A DNA stretch of 64,000 nt from Mesostigma viride (GCA_009746045.1 RPFO01000448.1:2752882-2816881); one strand, 5' to 3'. Positions 10,806 through 34,004 are shown, counted from the stretch's first letter. Notes: a model not told the origin generated them from the sequence alone. Made by a program: numbers and translations.

Positions 10806-11433
10806 GACGGAGGGGGGCGAGTGGATCAACTTGGAAGACAGGCTTCTGGGAGTGGTTAAGAGCGCGCTCAGGCTTCTGCCGGACATTAAGCTGGATTTTA
10901 TGCCCAAGGAGGGTGAAAGGTCTCTTTTGAGACCGGATGTCGCGAAGGCCGCGGCTCTTGTTTTCAATATCGAGGGTCGGGGACTCCCAAAGCCGACCGT
11001 AGAGCCATTTGAGGAGGTGCTTGTGAGGTGTGGTGCTATAAGGCCCTATGATCCATCAATACCCAGCCCAATTTGTTTTCAGTCGATCGATGCTGATGGT
11101 AATGAAAGTTGGATACCGATGGCGCGGCCATATGATAGGGGAGAAGGGTTTAAGGGTTTAGGGGAGGTGGGACGGTTCGAATGGGTCATCTTGAAGGACG
11201 GCAAGTACTTCAAGCATCACACTGACCTGATCATCGACCGGCTGTTCGTGTCTGCTGGAGATTGCATGTTCTGGTTGAGGGAATACGTGCATGAGTGGGG
11301 ACCCGACGGTGTTGACGAGTTTGAGAAAGCGGTTCGTGAGGTGATGTACGCGTTGGGGCAGGAGTACAAGTTCGAGTGCGTGACTGACGCGAATCGATTA
11401 TGCGACTGAAGTGTTGGGTGTGATTTTCTTTGC

Positions 11434-11664
11434 GCCAACGGCCGTTGGCAGCTGGAAAGTTGGGTGTGATTCGCCACGTGGCACTATGGATGTAATCAAT
11501 AAATGCATAATAAAAATTTTTTTCGTGCATTTTTCGTGCGCCAACGGCCGTTGGAGACTGGAAAATGGTGTGATTTTCGTGCGAGTAATAAATCATTCTT
11601 GTTGTTTCAAGCCAACGGCCGTTGACGGTGAGAAATGTGTATCAAACGGTGTTGGTGGTCGCAG
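11434..11664 (+). promoter_or_regulatory. Second palindrome/G-box intergenic module
   Basis: Palindromes at 11434, 11541 and 11612, a G-box GCCACGTGGC at 11473-11482, then ATGGATGTAATCAATAAATG and TATCAAACGGTGTTGGTGG before the CAG-ATG start. It parallels 9441-9697 element by element. Confidence 0.5.
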
Positions 11665-12447
11665 ATGGCGGTCAAATGCACGGTTGCGTGGTGCCAGGAA
11701 GCGAGAGCAGGAGGGGATGACTTGTGCGTGCGTCATGTCAGCGTGCGAACGGGAATGGCAGGGAGGGTGAAGGATTTGTTTGCAAAAAAGGGGGGATGTA
11801 TCGCCCGGGATTGCCAGCTTCCATTCGGGACGGATTGCATGCCTTTTTGTGATGGACACGCCAAGTTGTCAGGGGAGATGCAAGAGGTGATCAAAGGAGG
11901 CTTGTTGTTTGTGAATGGCGAGTCCAGTGCTGGTGAAGGACCTCTTGTCCTGAGTTTTGAGGTGGACGGTGCTGGAAGTCTGGAAAGAATGGCGGTCCGG
12001 TCGCGGGAATGGATGTTGAATCACCCTGACTTTGACTCGTATGCCTACTGCCAAGGTTTCGGGGACGCCGTTTTTACATGGATGCTGTGCTCGGAGGATG
12101 ACGTGCATGCGATTGTTTCGCATGACGACTTGGATATCGCAGGCGCCATGGGCGCAGACCTGTTGTTGTATTTCATGATTGGATGGGGTTGCGGATTTTT
12201 GGAAGGTGATTGGTGGGTCCCGCACCTCGCAAGGCTTACTTTTGCGGTCGGCGAATTGCCTGTACCTGTTGAAGTGTCAAAAACTCGTGTGGAGATGGCT
12301 GCCGTTCTGGCATCGGGGGTTAAGCGCCAAGCCCGATTTGCCATGACCGTTGTTGCTGATGCTGAGGGGGAGGAAATTGAAAAGGTCGTGGAAAGGGTCG
12401 TCCTGGCCTCTGCTTTGGTGGAGAGAGCAAGGAATGCATGCGACTAG
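11665..12447 (+). CDS. Uncharacterised protein with two C-C-C-H zinc-binding-like motifs
   Basis: The start at 11665 (CGCAG-ATGG) is preferred over the upstream in-frame ATG at 11635 because the three relatives start at the same CAG-ATG position. About 260 residues. Residues 4-22 read KCTVAWCQEARAGGDDLCVRH (C-x4-C-x9-C-x2-H), and a second motif follows (C-IARD-C-x11-C-DG-H). The rest is a mixed alpha/beta region with SYAYCQGFGD and MIGWGCGFLEGDWW, ending ERARNACD. C-x(2-4)-C-xn-C-x2-H repeats bind zinc in many unrelated families. No enzyme motif is seen. A palindrome follows 14 bp after the stop. Confidence 0.65.
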   Translation: MAVKCTVAWCQEARAGGDDLCVRHVSVRTGMAGRVKDLFAKKGGCIARDCQLPFGTDCMPFCDGHAKLSGEMQEVIKGGLLFVNGESSAGEGPLVLSFEVDGAGSLERMAVRSREWMLNHPDFDSYAYCQGFGDAVFTWMLCSEDDVHAIVSHDDLDIAGAMGADLLLYFMIGWGCGFLEGDWWVPHLARLTFAVGELPVPVEVSKTRVEMAAVLASGVKRQARFAMTVVADAEGEEIEKVVERVVLASALVERARNACD

Positions 12448-12518
12448 GTGTTTTTGGTCGCCAACGGCCGTTGGACTTGCAAAATGTCCTGTGAGCTGAG
12501 TCCGTTTCTTAACTTGCC

Positions 12519-12863
12519 ATGGACGTCGGTTGTGCAGGGGCAGGGTGTAGGATGGAGTGCGGAAAAGAAGGAAAGGAAGGGGGGGAGACTACAAAGGAAA
12601 ACCTGATAGAGATTGTGGAGGCCGAACTGGAAGACCTGCCCGATCTGGTTCTCGAAGAGGACGGGCAATTGCACGCTGAACGTCTTGATGGCGTGGGCAT
12701 GATGATGTCGGAGGTTGATGGGTATGGTGGAATTGCTAAAGGTGTATTGCGTAAATTGAGGCGTGAGGAGGATGTGGGGACTCCGGCTCATGTTTTGGTC
12801 AGTTTTATGAACGACAATTGGGGTCGAATGCAACCCACTAAAGATGGGGAGGATGTTGACTAG
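12519..12863 (+). CDS. Small acidic unrecognised protein (114 residues)
   Basis: ATG at 12519 in good context (TGCCATGG). The N-terminus is Cys-rich (MDVGCAGAGCRMECGK), followed by an acidic helix (EIVEAELEDLPDLVLEEDG) and a basic C-terminal half. It lies between two palindrome sites (12461 and 12956) like its neighbours. Downstream GAATGTAAATTTATTTAATA (about 12880) resembles a green-algal poly(A) region. It could be a truncated family member. Confidence 0.45.
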   Translation: MDVGCAGAGCRMECGKEGKEGGETTKENLIEIVEAELEDLPDLVLEEDGQLHAERLDGVGMMMSEVDGYGGIAKGVLRKLRREEDVGTPAHVLVSFMNDNWGRMQPTKDGEDVD

Positions 12864-13057
12864 AATGTGATTTTAGGATGAATGTAAATTTATTTAATAA
12901 AGAAGAATCATTTGGAAAAAATCGCCTGATGGTGTCAAGTTTTGTGCGTCTAAGGCCAACGGCCGTTGGGGTGTGTGGAATTTAACAGGGCCAACGGCCG
13001 TTGACCCTGCTGAATGCGTGCGTTTGCGGGTGGTGTAAAAAATATCGATGTGCACAG

Positions 13058-13642
13058 ATGACCTCATTCGATGACCCCATTCGATGCGAACATCCGGATT
13101 GTCAATGGGAAGGAGTGCCGACGGAAAGCGAGTGGTTCTGTCCCAAGCATTCTGACGTATGGGGGGCGTTGTTTGCCGAAATCGAGAGCGGGCTGATGAC
13201 GATTGACCGTCACATCGTGACGAAAAAGTGGAAGCCTTGGCCCAACAACATGGTTTTGGTCTTGTACTATGTTGACAAGAAGCCTCGATTCATGCTGCGT
13301 GATGCAGAGTGGGTGATAGAGGAGGTGGGACAGATGCGACCTGGAGAGGGGATAGGCGGTAAGGACAAGCCGCCAAGGCATGTGTGGGCTTACATGGGAG
13401 ACCATCCCGACTGTCCAACGGCCAAAGTGTGGCATGATATGGGAAGGGACCTGGCCACGGAGTCCGCGTATGAGTGCGCGCGACTCGTGACAGCGCTCTT
13501 GAAGGGGGAGGTGAAAGACCTGATGCGCAAGGGGGGGTTGGTAGAGCAGATTAGACAGCAGATTAGACGTGTGTGTGATTTTGATGAGGAGATTGATGAG
13601 AAGCCGGCAAAGAGGGGCAGGATGGACAGAATTGCTCAGTAA
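13058..13642 (+). CDS. Uncharacterised protein with C-x4-C-x12-C-x2-H motif
   Basis: The start at 13058 (CACAG-ATGA) matches its relatives; an upstream frame extension begins at a non-ATG codon. About 194 residues. Residues 10-31 have C-EHPD-C-QWEGVPTESEWF-C-PK-H. After that comes VLVLYYVDKKPRFML, a central charged region, and a C-terminal basic tail (EKPAKRGRMDRIAQ) that could be a nuclear localisation signal. RRVCDFDE echoes the Cys-Asp ends of two relatives. Two palindromes lie just upstream (12956 and 12991). Confidence 0.62.
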   Translation: MTSFDDPIRCEHPDCQWEGVPTESEWFCPKHSDVWGALFAEIESGLMTIDRHIVTKKWKPWPNNMVLVLYYVDKKPRFMLRDAEWVIEEVGQMRPGEGIGGKDKPPRHVWAYMGDHPDCPTAKVWHDMGRDLATESAYECARLVTALLKGEVKDLMRKGGLVEQIRQQIRRVCDFDEEIDEKPAKRGRMDRIAQ

Positions 13643-13865
13643 GAAAGAGAGGGAGAAAATATGATTTGATTAATCTGATGCGTGTAATTGAAACTAATTT
13701 ATTTTGTCTCATAAAACTTCTTTGAACGGACCTTTGAACCAACAATTATTGCACAACAAGACTAGATTGAGAATTGTGTGAGAAAGACGCCAGAGGGGGT
13801 TCTGACGGTCCTTATTGCCCCTGTTATACAATGGCTGCTGTATGGGACTCATGGCAATTGCGCAG

Positions 13866-14654
13866 ATGGCAACGAAATGCAAAATCTGTACGGAGCCCGT
13901 AAGGGTCGAGGGACTGTGCGCGGAACATTACAAGTTCCTACAAGCGCACGACCTCGAGTACCAAAATGCCAAGGATCCATACGGGGGGTGTGGATTTCTT
14001 AGATGTGATAGACCACTGGAGGGATTGGATGTGTATTGCAAGACACATCTACCTTTTGCCGAGAAGTTGGAGGACGTGTGCGCTCGTGGGATCGCATACG
14101 TAGCAAGTTTGCAGATGTTGATGGGGAAGACCGGAATGACACGCTCGGTCCTCCACTTCACGGCAACGCACACTGGGGAACGGAAAGTTGAGCTGGTGCG
14201 CCTCGACAGGCAGGGACTCGAGATTTCGGCAGAGGGGGACAGCGCGTACGGGTTTGCTCATGGGCAAAACGTTACCATGGGGGATTCCTTGCAGGGTGTG
14301 GCGCGTGAATGCGCGTACACCTTGATGATGAATAATGGATTTGTGGAAGCACAAAGACTGCACAAGGATATTTTGGAGGCTCTTCTTGCCGCAGAGCCGG
14401 TGAGACTGCCGACGCTCCCGAGGCCTGAGGAGCGGGACCGTTTGATCAGGATGGTGGTGAAGGCGGATATAGATGCAGATGTGGAGGCCGCAAAGGCGAA
14501 GGCAGAGGAAGCGCGTCGTGCAAAGGAGGAATCGGATCAAGAACTGTTGGAGAAGATGCAGAGCTCCAACAAAATTTTGCATCGTTTGGGGATGGCGGAC
14601 GTCGCTTATGAATACGAGTCCGGGAAGGGGAAGAAACAAACGAGGAAAAGATAA
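13866..14654 (+). CDS. Uncharacterised protein with two C-C-C-H motifs and a basic coiled-coil tail
   Basis: Start at 13866 (GCGCAG-ATGG). About 262 residues. Residues 5-21 read CKICTEPVRVEGLCAEH (C-x2-C-x9-C-x2-H); a second motif, C-GFLR-C-DRPLEGLDVY-C-KT-H, follows at about residue 41. The middle (VLHFTATHTGERKVELVRL) corresponds in position to VLSFEVDGAGSLERM in the 11665 gene. The C-terminus is a long charged helix (AAKAKAEEARRAKEESDQEL) ending in a basic tail GKGKKQTRKR. The pattern suggests a nuclear or nucleic-acid-associated protein; that is inference. Confidence 0.65.
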   Translation: MATKCKICTEPVRVEGLCAEHYKFLQAHDLEYQNAKDPYGGCGFLRCDRPLEGLDVYCKTHLPFAEKLEDVCARGIAYVASLQMLMGKTGMTRSVLHFTATHTGERKVELVRLDRQGLEISAEGDSAYGFAHGQNVTMGDSLQGVARECAYTLMMNNGFVEAQRLHKDILEALLAAEPVRLPTLPRPEERDRLIRMVVKADIDADVEAAKAKAEEARRAKEESDQELLEKMQSSNKILHRLGMADVAYEYESGKGKKQTRKR

Positions 14655-14874
14655 TAATGGGAATGGTCGCCCACTGTTCTTGTCACAGAAATGCTTTTGT
14701 TAATGCTGGCGAACTTGGGACGGTCGTCCGTATTTCAACATTTCCTTGCCTTTAAAATTGATTGATGGGTAAATAATAATACTGAGCAAGCCTTCCATTT
14801 TATGTGTCTGTGGTCATACAATTTCGTTATTGTTTCAACCCTTGCAACGATGCATGTAAGTCTCAACCTTGGTG
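14655..14874. other. AT-rich spacer before the plastid insert
   Basis: No gene. AT content rises towards the plastid-derived segment. Confidence 0.4.
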
Positions 14875-15400
<526 letters not shown>

Positions 15401-15469
15401 TCATTGAATTGAACAAAAAAAATTCTCTTATTGCCCCAATCATGGCTATTCTCTTAATGCCCTATCATG

Positions 15470-15725
15470 GCTATTTGTTTGTGTATGTTTTGCCCATGTT
15501 ATTACATTAATGGCATGATGTTGTGGATTGCTAGCTCTATCTATGATGGTTGTTCGTTTGTGTATGCTTTGCCCATGTTGTTACAGTAATGGCATGATGT
15601 TGTGGATTGCTAGCTCAATCTATGATGGTTGTTCGTTTGTGTATGCTTTGCCCATGTTGTTACAGTAATGGCATGATTTTGTGGATTGCTCAACCTATGA
15701 GGGTTGTTCGTTTGTGTATGTTTTG
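15470..15725 (+). repeat. 79-bp tandem repeat, about 3.5 copies
   Basis: The unit includes GTTTGTGTATGCTTTGCCCA, TGGCATGATGTTGTGGATTG and CTAGCTC. It lies immediately before the putative first exon at 15739. Confidence 0.9.
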
Positions 15726-15738
15726 CGCGCAGATCACA

Positions 15739-26875
<11,137 letters not shown>

Positions 26876-28190
26876 ATAGCTTGATCTGAACTCGTGTACA
26901 TTTGTAAAGATCGATCTGTACATCTGTCTCCAGAGCATTCACTTGAATATTCAAAGTTCAAGTGGGAATTACTGGTTGGGTTGTGCACAGGCTTGTGCAC
27001 AATTTTGGCAATAATTATAATTCGTTCTATAAATAGAACTAGCGGGGTCGTGGAGAGGGTTGTGCAATTGTAAATAATCTACAACTTGTCTCACTTGCTT
27101 ACCCTCCGAGTGCATGACACTATGACAAAAACAGCCAATTTTACCCCGACTTGAATAAATTTTAATAAATGTTAATAAATTTTAATAAATTTAAGCAATC
27201 TAGTAATGAAAAGTGCACGCGGAAAGCGCACCAGTGACCAAATTGCATGAAATGGTAATGATTTCATGTGGAAACGCATTCACAATGAGCATCAATTGTC
27301 ATGTATTTGTTGAAATGGCGTCTCCTCAAGTAATAAAATTTGGCATGGGTATTGTAGATTGATTGTGGGCCCCCCCTATAATATCGGCGCGAAATTGATG
27401 GAATCCGATCAGTGCGCGCGTCTAAATTTCATCGCGTGGCTCAGTGCTGATCCATTATTGGCAATATACGATTTCAAAACCTCAACCAAGGTTGCCACAG
27501 GACATTTATTTATCTATGTCCATCATTCTAGTTGTCTCGTTTATTATTGATTCGCCCTGGACCGAGCTTCATACAGGGTTACTAAAGTGCCAAGGGCGCA
27601 GCCAATTGCAGCCCTGAGCAGTTTCCTACAGACATGGCCTCTGAGCCCTAGAATCGTGCCAAACCGTAACCATCTTGCCTGTAAACCACCCAGCCATTGC
27701 CATGCCATTCAACCACCATGCAAGCTTCAACCAGATGCCTTACACCTTGGCCAGCCGACACAGGTCTTGAGCGAGCCCAACACCGGTTTCTGGTTACCGC
27801 AGTTACTGCGTGCCCTCGCTCCGCACTCCGCGTTTCCTCGCTCCACCATCCGCGTTTATGCTGTGGCCCGAAACACGCATCCAACAAACCCTTTGCAGGC
27901 TGTTTGTGGCCCGCGCAGCCCTCCAAATCACCGGTGCTTGCCCCCGCACAAGCTTCCTGTTTCCCCAGCACAGGCTTATCTCTGGTCCCCCCCTACTCGA
28001 GCGCAACGTGTCCTCGGCCTCGTCGGTGCTTGGCGCCGCACATGCTCCGTCCCTCACGGCACAGGGTATCCCTGGACACCCTGGACACCGCTCTAGTTTT
28101 CCTCCTCCCATATTGTAGCGGAAATCTGGAAAGGGTCCTGCATTCATACCGTAGTCGCATACTAAACTCAGTTCCTCTCCTCTCATGCGC
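26876..28190. other. Intergenic / likely 3' UTR of the FLU-like gene
   Basis: 26876-27560 is AT-rich with repeated TTTAATAAAT units at 27155-27190 and no gene. 27587-28190 has overlapping Pro-rich frames on both strands without motifs; as it lies just beyond the stop of the minus-strand FLU-like gene it is best read as 3' UTR and intergenic DNA. Confidence 0.4.
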
Positions 28191-30957
28191 CTAGTCCTCG
28201 GCCTCGTCAGTCCTGAGCTGCGCAATGTAGAGGTCGTAGTACTTGCCCGCTTGCTCAAAGTCCTGCAGCTCCGCGTACATGTCGGCGATCGCGCCATATG
28301 CATCTGCGTCGCCGATGCTGTTGCCCACTGCCTTGGACAGCTCCAGCACCGCCTTCTTGTACTCGATGCCCTTGGCGTACTCACCCAGGCGCTGGTACGC
28401 CGCGCCTGATGAGAGGGGGGGGGGGGGGGGGAGAGGGTGCAGCGATGGAAGGAAAGAGGGAGGAAGGGAGATGACACAAAATGGGTTTGGTTAAGAAGCT
28501 GGTTCGCCTGAACGGCCAGGCGGGCGGGGGGCGGGGTGGGGTGGGGAGAGAAAATGGAAATGGGGAAGGAAGAGGGAAGGAAGCAAGCGAAGGACAGAAA
28601 GATGGGGAGAGGAACAGGAAGGGGGGAATAAGGTTCATCTGCTTACGTGCCATGAAGCCCCCCCCACAAAACTAAAGATAAAATCAACTGCCATGCGGCA
28701 CGGTGAGGGGATCATGCGGTAGGCAGCATGCATACATTGTAAGAACACAAGAGTAAGCACTTCAATCACAAAGAAAATAGCCCACACAAATGATTCGAAA
28801 ATAGCACACACATATCATCAAACACAGCCCACACAAACCATTCAAAACAAAGCCCACACATGGCCTGAGATTACAAACGCCTGATCGCTTGTATCACACA
28901 GGGGAAGCTTAGGGAGAAAAGGGGAAGGGGCTCCTTGCCGATGTGCCACATGGCGCGCCGCTGGCATGCCAGTGGTGGCAAATCAATTATATTTACAAGT
29001 GGTGGCACACGTGACGTACACATGGGGAAAGGGAGGAGATGCGGGGAGAGGAAGGCAGGGGGGCTCCTGTACTCACCGATGCCCCGTGTGGCGCGCCGCT
29101 CGGCAACCTTGTCGTTGAGCTCGACCGCCATCGCGCACGCCTCGGTGAAGAGGGCGACCGCACGCTGGTGGGGGGGAGGGGGGGGGGGAGTGAGCACAGA
29201 CGGGGAGCAGGCAAAAACCACACGTGGGGGTGGAGAAGTAAGAACAACACGCACACAGACACGCACACGCAAAGACACACACACATGCACACACACAAAC
29301 ATGAATACACATGGGGGGCAAACTTTTACGACAACCGAGGAGGGAGGACCAACGTGTCATCAGGTCCCCACAGGGAGATGCACAGCCACATCAAGCCAGC
29401 CAGCAGCTTGTTCCGTTTGACAAGACAAGCACTGGTACGTATATGTTGCTATACCGGGGCGGGTGGGGTGGAGGGAAAGAGCACTACCGTGTTGCTTAAT
29501 AACCTGCTCTTTGGGGGAAAAAAGAACTTGAGATCATTTGTGTTTCCTTCCCTCTTCTTTACCCCGTGTGAACAGGACAGCACCGAATCCATCTCTACAA
29601 AAAAATTGACTGCAAGTAGCTGCGCCATCAGCAATCCGCTAGCGGCCGCCCCAACAGCAGCACAGCTGCACCGCACGATGAGATCGCAAGGCACCCAACC
29701 CACAAAGGCAATCGCATGTTTAGGGTGCAAGATTTGGATGTACTTTACACTAATTGGCCAGGCGCTCACCCACCTTGGCAAGCGTGACGAGATGACAGGG
29801 GAAAACGACAAGACATTTTTCTCTCCGCTCCTGCTTGACAGGGCTGAGAGAGGGGGAAAAATGTCTCCCGCCTAGGCCGTACGTTAGGGGTCAGTGTTAG
29901 ATGCTCATAAATAAGCATTTCATAGCCGCCGCCCACCTTCGTCCGTTTGCAGCTCCTGCTTGGCAAGGCAGCCTACCACCTAGGCATCCAAATGTTCAGG
30001 GCTTGGAGTCAAATTTTATAACGTTATAGAAATAACTTGGCTAGGCAGCCACCCACCTTGGGGTCCGTCTGCAGCTCCTGCTTGGCCAGCCGCAGCTTTT
30101 CGCTCATGGCCTTCGCGCGTGTGTTGACCACAGGGGGCGCCGCATCCGCCGCGGGCGCAGCAGCGGCCGCCGCAGCAGGGGCCACGGCAACGGGCTCTGC
30201 CCGCTGCGGCGGCGCGTAGGTGAGCGAGGGCGCGTACACCTCAGTGCGCGCCTGCTTGCGGAGGCTCAGGTTGATCTGGCGCAGCTGCGCGTTCATGCGC
30301 TCCAACTCCTCCTTGCGTTGCCGCGCAAGGGTTCCTGGGGGGGGCGGGACGGGGGGGACAGGGGGCGGATGGCAGCAGGGAAGCGACCGATAGCGTGTTT
30401 GGATGGTCTTGGAGAAGCGGCATGGGTGCATGCGTGGGTCGAGAGAGCCCATTGCAGCAGGGGCAGTGTTTGCCCTATGATGGCTTCTTTTATGTTGGAT
30501 GGTGGGGGACGGGACGGGGGCACGTGCATGGATGCATCCGTACATGCATGCTTCCTTGCCAAGTCATAATCAGAAGTCGATCATGAAAGCGAATAGGTTG
30601 GGTAGCCATCACGCCAATTTTGTTGAGGGGGTGGGCGAGAAGTTTTGTTGAAATACCAGCTGCCAGAGAATGGACATCAGGTTAGTCAGAAATGGGCTAG
30701 GTCAGCGGAAGGCCGAGGCATTACTCACCACCTACTCCTGCGCCCAGCAACGCGATTGTCTCGGTCACGATCAACAGGGTTACTAGCCGGTCGTCTGAAA
30801 ACAGCCCTTGTTTTTCTGCGCACTCCGCGGCCAGCGCACTGCCCACAGGCAACAAGGCCACGGCGCCTGCACATAGTAATGCTGCGGACGTGCGAAGAGC
30901 GCTCTGCAAGAGTGACGGCTGCATCCGGGAGGTGAACGTGCACGGACGTAAGCGCAT
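28191..30957 (-). CDS. FLU: FLU-like TPR protein, negative regulator of tetrapyrrole (chlorophyll) synthesis
   Basis: Four exons: 30957-30729, 30334-30057, 29164-29077, 28405-28191 (stop TAG). All introns are GT-AG and phases fit, giving 269 residues. Order: hydrophobic plastid/thylakoid targeting region ending LLPVGSALAAECA, a membrane segment LLIVTETIALLGAGVGG, the conserved coiled coil ARQRKEELERMNAQLRQINL-SLRKQAR, an Ala/Pro linker with APSLTYAPPQ, and C-terminal TPRs (RATRGIGAAYQRLGEYAKGI, DADAYGAIADMYAELQDFEQ). This architecture and these motifs are those of Arabidopsis FLU and Chlamydomonas FLP, thylakoid-bound proteins that bind glutamyl-tRNA reductase through the TPRs and repress 5-aminolevulinate synthesis in the dark. 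The start ATG is uncertain (30924, 30957, 30990 or 31086 are all in frame). Confidence 0.88.
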
Positions 30958-31099
30958 ACAGTGGAAAGGACTGTCAGCGCTGGTTATCATAAAAATTGTG
31001 AAGATAAATGCGGATGCGCCGCGATGTTTCAGAGAGATATCTCCACCAGGAGGATTGTCAGCAGGCGAGTAACGATGATTGCACAAAAAAACACGGGAG

Positions 31100-31829
31100 T
31101 ATCATATGACAGTCAATTAGCAGAGATATAGCGAACTCGTGGCGGGACCAGGGTAATGCACAGTTTGGAGGGAGACGGCCATGAATGAAACAAAAATGCA
31201 ATGGCATCACCGTACCGGCTCAGGCCTGCCGTCTGTGCTAGCTCGGCTGACATTTAGGGTTTGGTTATGATGCCCTGCGTTCGAGCATTTTGCTAGGGTA
31301 ACCAGCCGTTGGCCGTGTGGTCGCCCTGCTGTACGAACAAGTCTATCCGAGCGTAAACTGTTCACATTATTACTTGTCAAGCTTGCCGGTAAAGGTGACC
31401 GAATGGAGCACTCCAGAGAAGCTGTTCGCGCTTGGATTGCTTCCATTTCTAAGGCAATTAATGATCAGAAATACAGGCTCTGTCTTCTTACTTCACCGTT
31501 TAGCTATGGCGAGTTTCTATTTCGGCAAACCGCTGTTAAAAATGTGTGATATTCCCAGCACGCGCGTGGGTGACGTAGGGCACACTCGGAGCATGCACTG
31601 CGCCCGAGCCGCCCGCCCTTGCAAGCCTCACAACGCAATCGCGTTTGTTACATCAGACAGCGCGGGTTGGCCTCTAGATAGATTTGTCGTACACAGTTTC
31701 ATACGGACTCAATCCTAAAAATACGGTCATCTGTGGTGGGCAGCCAGTCGGCCACAGTCGTAAAGAACACCGTACACAGTTAGCCTTCGGCATTCAGCAA
31801 CCATTGTAAAGCATAGATGAAGATTCGAT
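31100..31829. other. Upstream region of FLU-like gene and spacer
   Basis: One plus-strand open stretch of about 70 codons (31338-31550; RMEHSREAVRAWIASISKAI) lacks a known motif and could be a decayed exon or transposon piece. No other feature is supported. Confidence 0.3.
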
Positions 31830-32147
31830 TTAGGCACGACTCACATGAGGCTCGGTGAACTCCGTCGGTGAACTCTTTGTGAACTGGGTCGACGGCCGGG
31901 TCGCCACCGGCGCTTCACCGGCCCTTCACTTCGAGTTCACGCACTCACATGGGTCGCAACGACGTAGTGAACTGCTCCCCAGTGAACTCGTTTGTGAACT
32001 GGCGGAGGCGCGGGAAGACAGCCCAGATTTCGCGGGAAAGGGCGCAAACGTCAAGCAAGTGCATGATGCATCCTTGCATGCTGGCTAATAACATGCACGT
32101 CTTGTCCAGCTGTAAACCACTAACTTCTGCACCACTAATTTGATACA

Positions 32148-32640
32148 GTGCTGCAGAAATATGATAAAAACGCGCCGGTGACCTGTCGTGCATGTCGCTT
32201 TTCCAGCTACCTGTCTGCGTTCGAACGCAGACAGGTAGCTTTCTTTGCAAGTTTTTCCAGGTGTTGGTGCCAGTGCTTCTCTGTCGATATTGTTTCAAAG
32301 CCGGTTTGTTTATTGGCTGGGGACGACCCCAGAGCCGCCCGCCGTCACATGCACAAAACATGCCATATCTCGCTGGAGGCGTTCGGTTATTTACTGGAGA
32401 AAATCGGCCCGATCAGCGAGCCGAATCTCCAGACAATGGCGGGCGCGGGCTCCGGTTGGACGTGGTAAGACCCGAGCAAATGCTCATTGGTGCATTAGAG
32501 TGGCTTTCTCATAGCTGCGACTATGGTACCTTGGAGCGTGCATATGGCATCGCTTCAAACACGTGGTCCAAAAATGGGGAACGCCCTGGCATTCTACGAG
32601 AACTTGAAGATGCTTTCAACAGCAAACAGCAAGCGTAGGT
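32148..32640 (+). pseudogene. Harbinger-like transposase N-terminal remnant, frameshifted
   Basis: One frame reads CHISLEAFGYLLEKIGPI, like the F-R-M-S-x-E-x-F-x-x-L-L-x-x-L-x-P motif of Harbinger nucleases. After a frameshift around 32400-32455 another frame reads RPEQMLIGALEWLSHSCDYG, matching the following helix-turn-helix-like part (P-x-x-x-L-L-I-A-L-x-W-L-A-x-G). The DDE catalytic core is not seen; sequence passes into simple repeats. A partial duplicate of the last 50 bp follows (GACGCCTATGGTAACCTGGA). Confidence 0.55.
32205..32240. repeat. 36-bp perfect palindrome
   Basis: AGCTACCTGTCTGCGTTC followed by its exact inverse, centred on TTCGAA, inside the transposase remnant. Confidence 0.95.
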
Positions 32641-32714
32641 TCCGGTTGGACGCCTATGGTAACCTGGACTGTGTATACGTCGTCGCTCCAAACGCAATGC
32701 CCTGCCCACCCATA

Positions 32715-34004
<1,290 letters not shown>

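Larger units (their letters stand above)
9697..11409 (+). pseudogene. Uncharacterised family gene split by a palindromic element
   Basis: The start is ATG at 9697 in the context GCAG-ATG, shared with the genes at 11665, 13058 and 13866. Six codons later the frame is broken by the 1,090-bp element (9716-10805). Removing the element and one GACGG copy keeps the frame open from 9697 to the TGA at 11407-11409, about 207 residues. The C-terminal part (FMPKEGERSLLRPDV through FECVTDANRLCD) has no recognised domain. Its end resembles the MYND gene's extension and the end of the 11665 gene (ERARNACD). As it stands translation from 9697 would stop just inside the element (TTAGGTTAA), so the gene is probably inactive or uses another start. 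Confidence 0.55.

Noticed and set aside
27587-28194. 165-169 codon plus-strand frames next to the FLU-like gene
   Set aside because: Overlapping Pro/Ser-rich frames on both strands without motifs; position fits the 3' UTR of the minus-strand gene.
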